Source: JBBAAW01 sp964574405 (GTDB taxonomy: Bacteria; Patescibacteriota; WWE3; UBA101185; UBA10185). Taken from it: 58,473 nt of DNA. The position numbers and the translations under genes were made by a program. Shown one piece after another: positions 8,411 to 17,500 of this stretch. Numbering within the stretch: the stretch's first letter is position 1; every line of letters starts with the position of its first letter. The stretch lies in assembly GCA_964574405.1 (NCBI GenBank), contig CAZNNN010000001.1, positions 1 through 58,473 on the forward strand, written 5' to 3'. The notes beneath the pieces were generated by a model. It did not search any database, was not told the origin of the DNA, and saw nothing but the letters and a program-made list of their open reading frames with translations.

Positions 8411-9874
8411 TTAGATCCCTGCTCCCCCTATCGATTCAACATCCTCTTTAATTCTCTCCTTTCGGAATACTTCTAAGTTGGCTCTTCTCTTAGCCTCCCT
8501 CTCATCCGCTAGCCTTTCTCGCTCTTGGTCTGCTTTGAACAACGCAATAGAGGCTTGTAGTTCCTGTATTTGCGCCTCTAGTTGATCCGTGCGGTCTTTT
8601 TGTCTTTTATTCTCTGCACCCATTTGTTCTAACTGATTTTTTAGCGCATCCGCTTTTTTAACCTCTTCTTCTGTCCGCTCCTTTGCCAAATCGAGTTCTT
8701 TCTTCATCTCCGCAACCTTAGCTTCTGCTTTAGCTTGTGCCTCCTCCACAACCCTCCTCGTTCTGGCTTCAATGGTCTCGTCTTTCTTTTTTTCTTCCTG
8801 TTCTTTCTTGTATTGAGCTTCGTATAATTCCAAGGTTTGAGGATCAATACCAAGCTGATCTCTCAAAATGTATCCATACTTTCTCTTTAGTTTCGGATCT
8901 TTATCTAAAAACCCATTTTGATTTAAGAACATATAGTTTTCAAAAATGGGGTCTGCTACTTTTCTTTTTATCTCGTCCCTATTAGTTCTCAATGCTTCCT
9001 CGGTGGCTCTGGAGATCTCTTCCGATCGTCTTTCTGCCTCCTGTAACAACTCCCCATAGTCGTTATTAACCCTATCGAGAGTCTCTTTTTTAACTTCCTC
9101 GTATTTCCATGTTTCCTTTTTATTACCTCTTGATTTGTCCCAGGCGTCCATATCTTGATATAAAGTACGACGATTCTGACTTTTGTACTCTTTATGGAAT
9201 TGCTCTGAAGTAAGTTGACCGGTAAAGACCTTCTTGTTTAAACCATCCTGGTCTCCACTTAAAAGCGTCTTACGAGTTTCACCCATCGATCTTGTATACT
9301 GCGTTTCCGTCATATTCCAAAAAACATTGCTGGCGCTGTCAAAATCGATCACACCAGCGTGTTGCTTAGCAATACCGCAAATTACGGTTCCTTCCCCATC
9401 AGCACCGATGCTGTTGTTAAGCCTCATCACAACAACAACTTCATCTGTTTCCACTTGCCTTTTCCCTGCTAACCAGTTGCCCTCCTCCCGCGTTATTTGT
9501 TTGTAATAAACTTCCGGTGTGCCGGAATTCCCATCACCCAACAAAGCATGTCCACCTTCGGGGATCTCCATAAAACTCCTACTGCTTAACCTAACTGGAC
9601 TACCCAGACTCAAGCATGGCTCGCCTGCGGACTCGCGTCTTGCGTTCTCTGCATCCAACATCGCCCGCTGAGCTAAAGAGATTGAAAGCTTATATCTTTC
9701 TCCTGACGGAGCACCATCGTAATATTCTTTAACTTCGACGGAATTCAGAGGTGTTTCACGCTTTTCGACCTCATCTTTGGCGTGTTCAAGATCTTTAGCG
9801 GACTGGGTATTTTTAACTTCTGACTCCAATTGGTCAAAGGAGGAATTTGAATAGTCTTTTTCTACACCATGCAT
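8411..9874 (-). CDS. Hypothetical coiled-coil protein (487 aa)
   Basis: No recognised domain. Residues 1-60 are charged and helical. Residues 60-250 look globular with mixed strands (for example VVVVMRLNNSIGADGEG and GIAKQHAGVIDFDSAS). From about residue 260 to 470 it is a long Glu/Lys/Arg/Gln-rich coiled coil. No signal peptide or membrane segment is visible, so it should be cytoplasmic. It is first in a two-gene unit with the 110-aa gene, from a strong promoter ending six bases before its ATG. It could be a structural or scaffold protein, but this is only a guess from shape. Confidence 0.8.
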   Translation of the reverse strand: MHGVEKDYSNSSFDQLESEVKNTQSAKDLEHAKDEVEKRETPLNSVEVKEYYDGAPSGERYKLSISLAQRAMLDAENARRESAGEPCLSLGSPVRLSSRSFMEIPEGGHALLGDGNSGTPEVYYKQITREEGNWLAGKRQVETDEVVVVMRLNNSIGADGEGTVICGIAKQHAGVIDFDSASNVFWNMTETQYTRSMGETRKTLLSGDQDGLNKKVFTGQLTSEQFHKEYKSQNRRTLYQDMDAWDKSRGNKKETWKYEEVKKETLDRVNNDYGELLQEAERRSEEISRATEEALRTNRDEIKRKVADPIFENYMFLNQNGFLDKDPKLKRKYGYILRDQLGIDPQTLELYEAQYKKEQEEKKKDETIEARTRRVVEEAQAKAEAKVAEMKKELDLAKERTEEEVKKADALKNQLEQMGAENKRQKDRTDQLEAQIQELQASIALFKADQERERLADEREAKRRANLEVFRKERIKEDVESIGGAGI

Positions 9875-9880
9875 AATTAT

Positions 9881-9908
9881 ATTCTAAATGTCAAAAACAA
9901 AATGTCAA
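9881..9908 (-). promoter_or_regulatory. Leaderless-type promoter of the 487-aa gene
   Basis: On the minus strand TTGACA (9903-9908), a 16-base spacer, TAGAAT (9881-9886), six bases, then ATG 9874. This is the best match to consensus among the leaderless-type promoters. Confidence 0.65.
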
Positions 9909-9930
9909 CAAGTTAAGTCGCATAATCAAG

Positions 9931-12513
9931 CTACACCAACAAATCATCTTGATCTGTCGATTTGGTAACTTTATCGGTAATACTAATATTCGGTTTTAAC
10001 GCACCTGGCTCGCTCTTGGAATCCGTAGGCTTTGCCCCAAACCCACCAAACCCTCCAAATGGTCTAGGCGCGCCACTTCCAAACCCGCCAAAAGGAGAGG
10101 GTCTTCCGCCTGCGCCACCAAAGCCACCAAATCCACCCGCGGGTTCTGGTGCGCCTGCCACAGGTCCAAGCCTATTATTTACATATTCTTCCACCTCTTT
10201 AGCGGGTTTACCGTACTTTAAGCTACTCATTTCTCTAATCTTTTTTGCCATATCCGGATCTTTTTTAGCGTTGGTAATTGCCTCCCAATCCACACTTACG
10301 GAAAACGGAACAGAGGGCTGATTGTTTACCAAAAGTCGTAAATAGTAACTACCAGTAGGATTATTCATTAAGTCTTGTTGCTTAAACACCGGATCAAATT
10401 GTGTTTCCAAATATTTAGCGTCGTCCGCACCCACCCTAAACGCGCAAGTAGTACCAACATTGCCAAAAATAGCCTCTTTAATTTTATCAGGTAGTTGAGA
10501 AATAAATTGGTGAGCAACAATCAAATCTAGCTTATACTTACGCGCCTCGGAAAGTATAGTAGCAAAGTCGTCCGTAGCAAAATTTTGAAACTCGTCCACA
10601 TATAAATAAAAATGCGGAAATTTAATACCTTGATCAATCATGGTGGACCTAGAAAGTGCCGCGCCTAAAATCTTTGGCACAATCAACAAACCCAAAAAGT
10701 TGCTATTTTCCTCGCCAATTTTGCCTTTAGACAAATCACATAAAAGAATTTTCTTTTCCGCCATCAGCTTTTTGAAATTAAATGCCGATTTTGGCTGACC
10801 TACAATATTTCTCATCACCTTTTCCGTTACAAACCTATCAAACTTGGACACAAAATAGCCCATTTGCTCACCTTTGGTTTGCTCGCTGGTGTGCGCCATT
10901 TCGTCCACCCAGTATTTTTTAACCAGCGGATCGGTAATTTTAGGAATAAACGACTCGGCGTATTTTTTGTCAATTAAAAGTCGCAAAACATCCACCATGG
11001 TACTTTCTTTATCCATCATGGCGGTAAGCATTACATTTCTAATGGCGCGTTCCAGCTTTGGACCCATAATGCCCTGCCTATTTGGGTCATACAATTTATA
11101 GAGCGACGAAATAAAGGAGTTTATAATAAGGTGCTTTTCTTCTTCCGACTCCGCCTCCAGCATGTTAAGCCCCATGGGGCGCTCTGTATTGCCGGCGTCA
11201 AACAAAATTACATCCTCCATTCTATGGGCGGGAATTTTTTCCAACAGCTCGCTAACATCGCTCCCATGCGGATCAATCACTGCCACACCCTCGCCGTTTA
11301 TAATGTCCTGCAAAACCATACTCATTAAAAATTGAGACTTGCCTGTACCTGTTTGACCAATAATATAGGTGTGTCTAACGCGATCCTCTGGCGTCATATA
11401 CACTTTTTGCTTCACGCCCCTAAAAATACTTTGCCCCAGATACAGCCCGGTGGTGGGCAAGTTTGTGGGAGCGGATGCTCTGCGAGAAATAAGCCAAATA
11501 ATACCTGGCGTTTGCACATTCTTGTTGGGTAAATGAAAAACCGTAGCCAGTTCTTCCGTATTTAAAATAGAGCAGTTGCGATAAAGTGTAAGATCAAAAA
11601 GCGGAATATGCAGTTCCCGCACATTGAGTCTCCGGTAAATATAATCATCAATAAGCTTTAAGACAAAAATGAATTTGCGCTTTCTAAATTTGTTGTAGGA
11701 AACATTAGTAAATTGCTCAAAACTAGAGGTTAAATTACGCAAATGCGTTTGGGCAGAAAATTTATCATTAGCCACGGCAATAAGCCTTACCGCTACATCA
11801 AAACCGGGCTTGGTAAGTTTTTTCTCCACCCCCTTTAAAAATTCTGCATCTACCGCACTTTTGCCATCCGAGGCTTTAGCTTTAATACCAGCACAAAAAG
11901 CTCCCCCAGCTTTGCGCCATCCATCTCCCGCCGGAGAAATTACTAGTTGTACTGCTAGAACCTCGTTCGCACCCATCTTGCTCATGGCGGATGTTAAGGG
12001 GGACATAGCATCAGCTCCCATATCGTCGTACACTTTTATGGGATAATACGCAGGTCCTGCTAGTTTTAGCTCGTTTACCATTGTATACGCGCCTCTATCC
12101 CAAACCTCGGTTGGATCCACAATATCAATTTCCGCCATAGGATACGCGCCGTTAATTTGCTTTTCCACCAAGCTTACAAGCTCGTCGGGCACTGCTACAT
12201 AAAAACCTATGCCGGACGACTTGGAAACAATTTCAAAGGAGATTCTATATTGTCCGGTAAATAGTGCGCTAAAAAACGATTTTCTAAAGCCCATCAAGCC
12301 CCCAAACATCTGCTCCGCCACTTTAATCTCCAACTCGTTTGATGACGGAATTTTTATTTGCAAAAAAGTTAGTTTATAAGCGCCGGATTTTTCTCGTTGG
12401 ATTCTAATAAACCACGCCAATAGAAAAAAGCCCCCGCCAAAAATAGTGCCAAGTAAGACAATAACGATTACCCAACCAACAATGTTTTCAATTATTAGTG
12501 AAATGTCCGTCAT
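9931..12513 (-). CDS. VirD4/TraD-like coupling ATPase with N-terminal membrane anchor
   Basis: An 860-aa P-loop ATPase of the HerA/VirD4 type. One membrane helix sits at about residues 10-33. A ~300-residue N-terminal domain precedes Walker A GQTGTGKS, then VAVIDPHGSDV, the Walker B YLYVDEFQNF, and HQFISQLP. The C-terminal ~70 residues are Gly/Pro/Phe-rich low complexity. The family couples DNA or protein substrates to type IV secretion channels, and related single proteins occur in CPR genomes lacking a full conjugation system. No VirB4, relaxase or pilin gene is nearby, so the substrate is unknown. It follows the 178-aa gene by one base and is surely cotranscribed with it. Confidence 0.88.
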   Translation of the reverse strand: MTDISLIIENIVGWVIVIVLLGTIFGGGFFLLAWFIRIQREKSGAYKLTFLQIKIPSSNELEIKVAEQMFGGLMGFRKSFFSALFTGQYRISFEIVSKSSGIGFYVAVPDELVSLVEKQINGAYPMAEIDIVDPTEVWDRGAYTMVNELKLAGPAYYPIKVYDDMGADAMSPLTSAMSKMGANEVLAVQLVISPAGDGWRKAGGAFCAGIKAKASDGKSAVDAEFLKGVEKKLTKPGFDVAVRLIAVANDKFSAQTHLRNLTSSFEQFTNVSYNKFRKRKFIFVLKLIDDYIYRRLNVRELHIPLFDLTLYRNCSILNTEELATVFHLPNKNVQTPGIIWLISRRASAPTNLPTTGLYLGQSIFRGVKQKVYMTPEDRVRHTYIIGQTGTGKSQFLMSMVLQDIINGEGVAVIDPHGSDVSELLEKIPAHRMEDVILFDAGNTERPMGLNMLEAESEEEKHLIINSFISSLYKLYDPNRQGIMGPKLERAIRNVMLTAMMDKESTMVDVLRLLIDKKYAESFIPKITDPLVKKYWVDEMAHTSEQTKGEQMGYFVSKFDRFVTEKVMRNIVGQPKSAFNFKKLMAEKKILLCDLSKGKIGEENSNFLGLLIVPKILGAALSRSTMIDQGIKFPHFYLYVDEFQNFATDDFATILSEARKYKLDLIVAHQFISQLPDKIKEAIFGNVGTTCAFRVGADDAKYLETQFDPVFKQQDLMNNPTGSYYLRLLVNNQPSVPFSVSVDWEAITNAKKDPDMAKKIREMSSLKYGKPAKEVEEYVNNRLGPVAGAPEPAGGFGGFGGAGGRPSPFGGFGSGAPRPFGGFGGFGAKPTDSKSEPGALKPNISITDKVTKSTDQDDLLV

Positions 12514-12514
12514 A

Positions 12515-13051
12515 CTAAATTATGGAGTGAACTTGCTCCACACCTTCAATAAACTCCTGCTCTTTAATGTCCGCTACTTTGGTTGTTTTATCTGCCGTTT
12601 CTGCTACCCTATGCGTTTTTACCTTGCCAGTTCTTTGATCCACAATTTTTCCTTTTAGCGGGGTCTCTTCCGGTTGGGCAACTTGGGATACGCTCGTTTT
12701 TTCTTCTTTGGGTTTGTAGGCTTCGGCTGGTTTTAACTTTTCACCCACCTCTGGCGATGCTAAAGTTTCTGTCGACTTATAAATCTCCGCGATATGCCCT
12801 ACCTCTTCCAATCTTGCCTTATCCAACAACTCCTGGGCTATTATGCCAGATTCTGAACCCCCACCACTTTCTCCACCACCCGCCAACCCTGGTTTGCCAA
12901 AGCTTCCACTTAATGGTTTGGGGAGAGATGGTTGATTAGAATCGTCGTGAGGGTTTTGTGCCGATCCGTTTGTCTGTGACACTTGCATGGAGTCCGGTAC
13001 CGACCAAATATCGTTTACATTTGAGTTAAAATTCTGGGCAGTATCACTCAT
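12515..13051 (-). CDS. Hypothetical acidic low-complexity protein (178 aa)
   Basis: No recognised domain. The N-terminal half is Ser/Gly/Pro/Asn-rich and probably disordered (for example GLAGGGESGGGSESG near residue 56). The C-terminal half is Lys/Glu-rich and ends near GVEQVHSII. No signal or membrane segment is seen. Its stop lies one base before the start of the coupling ATPase, so it is likely an accessory or substrate-recruiting partner; this rests on gene context only. Its promoter lies in the broken 3' end of hicA. Confidence 0.75.
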   Translation of the reverse strand: MSDTAQNFNSNVNDIWSVPDSMQVSQTNGSAQNPHDDSNQPSLPKPLSGSFGKPGLAGGGESGGGSESGIIAQELLDKARLEEVGHIAEIYKSTETLASPEVGEKLKPAEAYKPKEEKTSVSQVAQPEETPLKGKIVDQRTGKVKTHRVAETADKTTKVADIKEQEFIEGVEQVHSII

Positions 13052-13057
13052 GCCACT

Positions 13058-13086
13058 ATAATATCACTTTAATTCATCGGGTGTAA
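13058..13086 (-). promoter_or_regulatory. Leaderless-type promoter of the 178-aa/ATPase operon
   Basis: On the minus strand TTACAC (13081-13086), a 17-base spacer, TATTAT (13058-13063), six bases, then ATG 13051. The promoter overlaps the residual 3' end of hicA. Confidence 0.55.
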
Positions 13087-13269
13087 TACCACATTCGCCT
13101 AAAATCCTTCGTAATAATCCTTGTTATGCATAGGAATAACCGTTGTACGTCTGTCGTTTTCTCTGTGCAAAATGATGTGACTTCCTTTCTGTCGAGAAAC
13201 GATAAAACTCTTACTGAGTAAAAATTTAACGAGTTCCTTGGAATTAATTACTTTAAGTTTGTCGCCCAT
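13064..13269 (-). pseudogene. hicA: HicA-type mRNA interferase toxin, frameshifted
   Basis: HicA toxins cleave mRNA through a conserved His in a small double-stranded-RNA-binding-like fold. The intact part begins MGDKLKVINSKELVKFLL and contains the signature RQKGSHIILHR and TTVIPMHNK. The frame then stops at 13099 after DYYEGF. The other frame continues GLLRRILGECGITPDELK to a TGA at 13064, which is the expected HicA C-terminus. A small deletion between the HNK codons and GLLRR would explain this. It lies seven bases after hicB. The toxin is probably inactive, though the catalytic His-containing part is intact. Confidence 0.8.
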
Positions 13270-13276
13270 AAATTCA

Positions 13277-13540
13277 TTAGGTTGCAAGCTTTACAGGCAT
13301 GTTAAAAATACTAAAAGCAATATCCTTTTTGGGTTCGGTTGGAAAGGAAATCCTTTGAGCGTACCATTTATTATGTTTTGCCTCTTCCAAACACAATTCC
13401 AGTGCTTCTTTAATATTATTCTGAGCTTCCTCGTAGGTTTCACCTTGAGTATAACAACCCGGAACTGCGGGAACACTAGCTACATATAGCCCGTCTTCCT
13501 CCTGAATAATAGTTGTAAAATTGTATTTTTTATCAAACAT
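13277..13540 (-). CDS. hicB: HicB-type antitoxin
   Basis: The 87-aa partner of HicA. It carries the HicB N-terminal fold: FTTIIQEEDGLYVASVP, then GCYTQGETYEEAQNNIKEALELCLE. There is no obvious C-terminal DNA-binding domain, so it may neutralise without strong autoregulation. The order is antitoxin first, the reverse of the commonest hicAB order. The promoter TAATAT (13548-13553) ends seven bases before the ATG. Since its toxin is frameshifted, it may persist as an orphan antitoxin. Confidence 0.9.
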   Translation of the reverse strand: MFDKKYNFTTIIQEEDGLYVASVPAVPGCYTQGETYEEAQNNIKEALELCLEEAKHNKWYAQRISFPTEPKKDIAFSIFNMPVKLAT

Positions 13541-13585
13541 ACATAGTATATTATCACAGATTCATACAAAATGTTAGAAAAATAA

Positions 13586-13660
13586 TGGCTCCGGCGGTAG
13601 GATTCGAACCTACAACCTTGTCCTTAACAGGGACCTGCACTGCCATTGTGCTACGCCGGA
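13586..13660 (-). tRNA. tRNA-Asn (GTT), CCA encoded
   Basis: A 75-base cloverleaf. The acceptor stem TCCGGCG pairs with CGCCGGA, and discriminator G plus CCA are encoded. The anticodon loop is CTGTTAA with anticodon GTT closed by GTCC/GGAC. The T-loop TTCGAAT is normal. It lies 35 bases after the DUF1189-like gene on the same strand. Confidence 0.95.
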
Positions 13661-13695
13661 TTATTTTCTCTACTGTACTGCTTAAAGTATCAATT

Positions 13696-14538
13696 TTACG
13701 GCTTTTTTTCAAGTCGACTTAAAATATAGAAGGTAAAAAGGGTATGGACAACTAGAAACCAGCCCGGAAAAGGACTCACGGGGATAGGAAAAACGGTACT
13801 GGCTATTTCCAAAACAGTACTAAGTAAAAGCGGTAAAGTTACAGAATGCAGACTCACTTGAAAAGCCTTGGAATAAGTAACCACGGTGCTTTTATGTTTA
13901 TAAATATAGATAAGCTTAAGACCAAAAGCAAAGATGACCAGATAAAGGAATCGCCAGATAAAAAAACTAACTAAACCTGTGAGAACAAAGTAACCTGCGG
14001 TAAAAGGAATGGCGTAGTGTGCAACAAATAATAAAGTTTGGGAAAATTGATGCATTTTTGGATAATCTAGGCTAATTTCCGGAAATTCTTTTAGGGGTGT
14101 TGTTTGTATGCTTTCACCGTTACCTACAACTACATAGGAATTGTTAATTAGCATTAGAGTGTGATATTTTTCCAAATCGCTAATTTCCCCATTTGGATCT
14201 ATAACCGCTAGATTTTGAAACCCTTCCCAGCTACGCGTTAATACGGAAGGCGTGTGGGCAATAAGCGGAAAGTCTTTATTAGCGGTAACGCCGGCAGGGG
14301 CAATGTTAAGAACTAAATCGGGGGGAAAATCCTGCACAACTTCTTTTGCGGTAACGGTAAAATCGTGGTTTATTGACGACGCGTAATTTATAACTCCCGC
14401 CACGGTAGAAATAATAACTAGCAACGCCGATAGTACTATATAGTATTTGATGCTAAACCCAAGTCGCGCCTGCAGAATGTCTTTATAATAAGCAGGGCGG
14501 GTAAGACTTAAGATAAAAGTGCGGAAAAAGGTTTTCAT
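13696..14538 (-). CDS. DUF1189-like membrane protein
   Basis: A 280-aa integral membrane protein. An N-terminal amphipathic stretch (SLTRPAYYKDIL) leads to one membrane helix at about 30-52. An outside domain of ~120 residues follows, then three or four helices in the C-terminal half. The layout, with PNGEISDLEKYHTLMLINN in the outside domain, resembles DUF1189 proteins, though I cannot confirm family membership by eye. The role is unknown. It is divergent from the giant secreted-protein gene, 51 bases apart. Confidence 0.7.
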   Translation of the reverse strand: MKTFFRTFILSLTRPAYYKDILQARLGFSIKYYIVLSALLVIISTVAGVINYASSINHDFTVTAKEVVQDFPPDLVLNIAPAGVTANKDFPLIAHTPSVLTRSWEGFQNLAVIDPNGEISDLEKYHTLMLINNSYVVVGNGESIQTTPLKEFPEISLDYPKMHQFSQTLLFVAHYAIPFTAGYFVLTGLVSFFIWRFLYLVIFAFGLKLIYIYKHKSTVVTYSKAFQVSLHSVTLPLLLSTVLEIASTVFPIPVSPFPGWFLVVHTLFTFYILSRLEKKP

Positions 14539-14589
14539 AGCTGTTTATGATAGCATTTTATCCGCGCGATGATATACTTTTAGTAGTTT

Positions 14590-17500
14590 ATGGCAACTTT
14601 TATGACAAGAATTTTCAAAGCATTTTTGGTTTTTATAGTGTTTTTTTGTGCCAGTTTTTTTGTAGGCGACTTGGGGATTCGCAAAGTTTACGCCGAGGAG
14701 GTTTGGGGTTCACATGCTTACTGTTGGGCAAACAAAACTATATTTGATTTAATATGGTCGACTTACGGTGGTAACGATTGGTATCCCGTAACAGTTATGA
14801 TAGGAGTTGATGCCAACGGTGTTGCAAACTTGCAAACGCTTTTTGCAAATGCCACAAGCGGAGGTAAAAAGATCTATCCAATTTTGCGACTCACATCGCA
14901 GGGCGGTCCTACCGCATGGTCTAAGATCGATTCACAGAATGCTGCTGATATGCTGGGAGGTGTTACTCCGGACGGATTTCCTGGTCCAATATATGTATCC
15001 TTTGGTAACGAGACGCACATGGCTAACGAGTGGGCAGACGAGAAAGATCCTTCTTCCGAATATGGTCGGTATTTTAGAGATTTTGTGCAAGCCATGTCTA
15101 TAAAATTAAACAGAAGTAGCTATGTTCTTGGACATGCGGCTGTTAACCTTTCATTCCCTCCCGGTGAGATTGGCGAAGGTTGGTCATCGGAGGAGGGTCC
15201 CGGAGATAGGGCAGAAAGATTTTACTCTAGCGTGACTGGAAAGGGAGCGGGGAGTTTTTCTGGCTCAAGGGTTTTGTTTTCTAATCCTTACGAACTTGGT
15301 AGCGTTCCCTTTCCAGATGATCCAGGGATACCCGGAACCGCTTATAGAGCGGGTACAGCACTAAACATTCCCGAGCATATCGACATCGACCGACACTACA
15401 ATGCTCAACAGGGTGGTTCCAACTCACCGAACATTTGGATGGAGTTTGGTAAACGCCCAGGTGCACCTATCGGCGAAAGGCAGGCGTTCTTGGAGCAGGC
15501 ATACGCAACCGATAAAAGAGACTACAAAGGTCTCGATCCTAAATTTATAACACCCATGCTTATGAGCGACATTGAAAAATATATTGTTGTTTTTAAAGAT
15601 GAAAGTATTGGGGGAGGTGTTGCTTATATACAATGTACAGATTCGAGTTGTGGAGATGAAATTTGCGCAGGTGGTTTGGCTAGCAATAATCCACCAGTTC
15701 CTCCTCTGGTTGTTGGAGATCCCGGTGCCCTAGATTTACCACCAATATGTCCTTCCGGCAATATGAGTCTAAAAATTAAAGGAACCATAAAAAGTTCTGA
15801 TGATTTTGCAATCCAAAGAAACGAACTTACCAATGAAACCGAATTTATTAACAGAAAAAATATTCCAGAGGATCAGTGGGTAAATTACACATTTACTAAC
15901 AACCAGCCCATCAATGGGGCTATTGTTGCCATATATCCCAGCTACGCCTTTAGCGGTTCCGATGCGTTTGGTAATACCCATGAATACAGTCCCGGGAAAT
16001 TGGGCGGTAAACTTCATTCTAGCACGCGCGTAAATTTTGTTAGAACTAAGTCAGACGGCAACTTTGAGATAACGGCCACTAAAACTGGTACCGAAGTTTG
16101 CGACCTTGGAGGATGGAAACAGTATCTTACGGTTATTTGTCCTGAGAAAGTTAATGGGACTGTTAAAACAATTGTAAAAGATCTTTACGCTTTTCCCCTC
16201 AATAAAACTAATGGAGAAGTAGTGCTAAGAGATATAAATGTAGCGTGCGACATAGATCTAACTAAAAACGGACGCCCAAAGCCCCCAACCAGCTTGGAGT
16301 ATGTAGCGAGAGATCCCAATAAATTCTTGGCTTGCAGTGACTGGGGTATGTCCCCAGGAGACAAGAAGGTCTCTAAGACAATTAAATGGGATTACAAAGT
16401 TCTGATCCAAGATCAACACAACACTTCCAAGAGTTTCCCGTTTAATCTTGGAGATTGGATTACCTCGCTCCTTCCTGCTGATATTCGTGCCAAACTGCCC
16501 TTTAAGGGAGTTAAGGAAGGTTTTCTGGGTACCGAGCAGGTATCTTGTGATGTGAGAAGCATGTTCTCCAGTGTAATAGGTTTTTATGGGGGAATCAAAT
16601 CGGCTGTGGCGCAACTTCCAAATTACTACGGTTTCTCAAGTAAACCTCCAGGTACACAAACTTACAATAACTATGAAGAGAAAACACCGCTTCCATTGTG
16701 TAGCGAGATAAGAGATTGCAGTAGCGCGGTGTCCTTTGACGGGAAGAAAAATAATATGCAAACCTGTGGCGGTATGGCAAATAATCTAAGGTCACCTTAT
16801 GATGGCACTATTGTTAATGCTTCCGGCGCCACTGTCCGCAATACTACTGGCTATTCTGAAAGATTTAGATTGACTAATAAGAACATGGAGGTGTGTAGAG
16901 AGTCGCTATCTGAAAGTTCCCCACGCCGTACCCTAATAGAAATAGCACCACCGGAAGGCATCTGTGGAGATCTTGATGGTATTAACGGCGTTGACCGGAG
17001 TGATGGTGAGCTGCCCTGTCCAGATAACCCTAAATGTGGAGATCTAAACGACGACGGTAATATAGGTGCAGGAGAAACCACCTGCACGGGTGGGGGGCTA
17101 ACCTACAAATTTGACTCGCGCTATTTTCCTTACGATGTTGTTTATACTGCTACATCTGAGCCTTTGGCTTATAGTATGCAGACCCGCACTAATAATTACC
17201 TAGATAGCGTTTCATCCCCTAATGTAGGTACACACAACAGGGTTATTCCTTTTGGACCCGCAGAGGGTACTAGACCGGATAACCAAGGTGACGGCCAACG
17301 ATTCCCGGAAGGATATCAAGAGAGTAAATGGCCAGCTAGCCCTGACGCCTCTCAAGACAAGGCTTACGGAATGTCCGGAGATTCTTGGACGGGACAACAG
17401 TATTCCGCCTCTATGGTGCTGGCCAATCCTGTTGAATTTGCCGGTATTCCCGATGCAAACTCCATTAGAAAAGCCACGGCCGAGCTTACTAGCACTGTAA

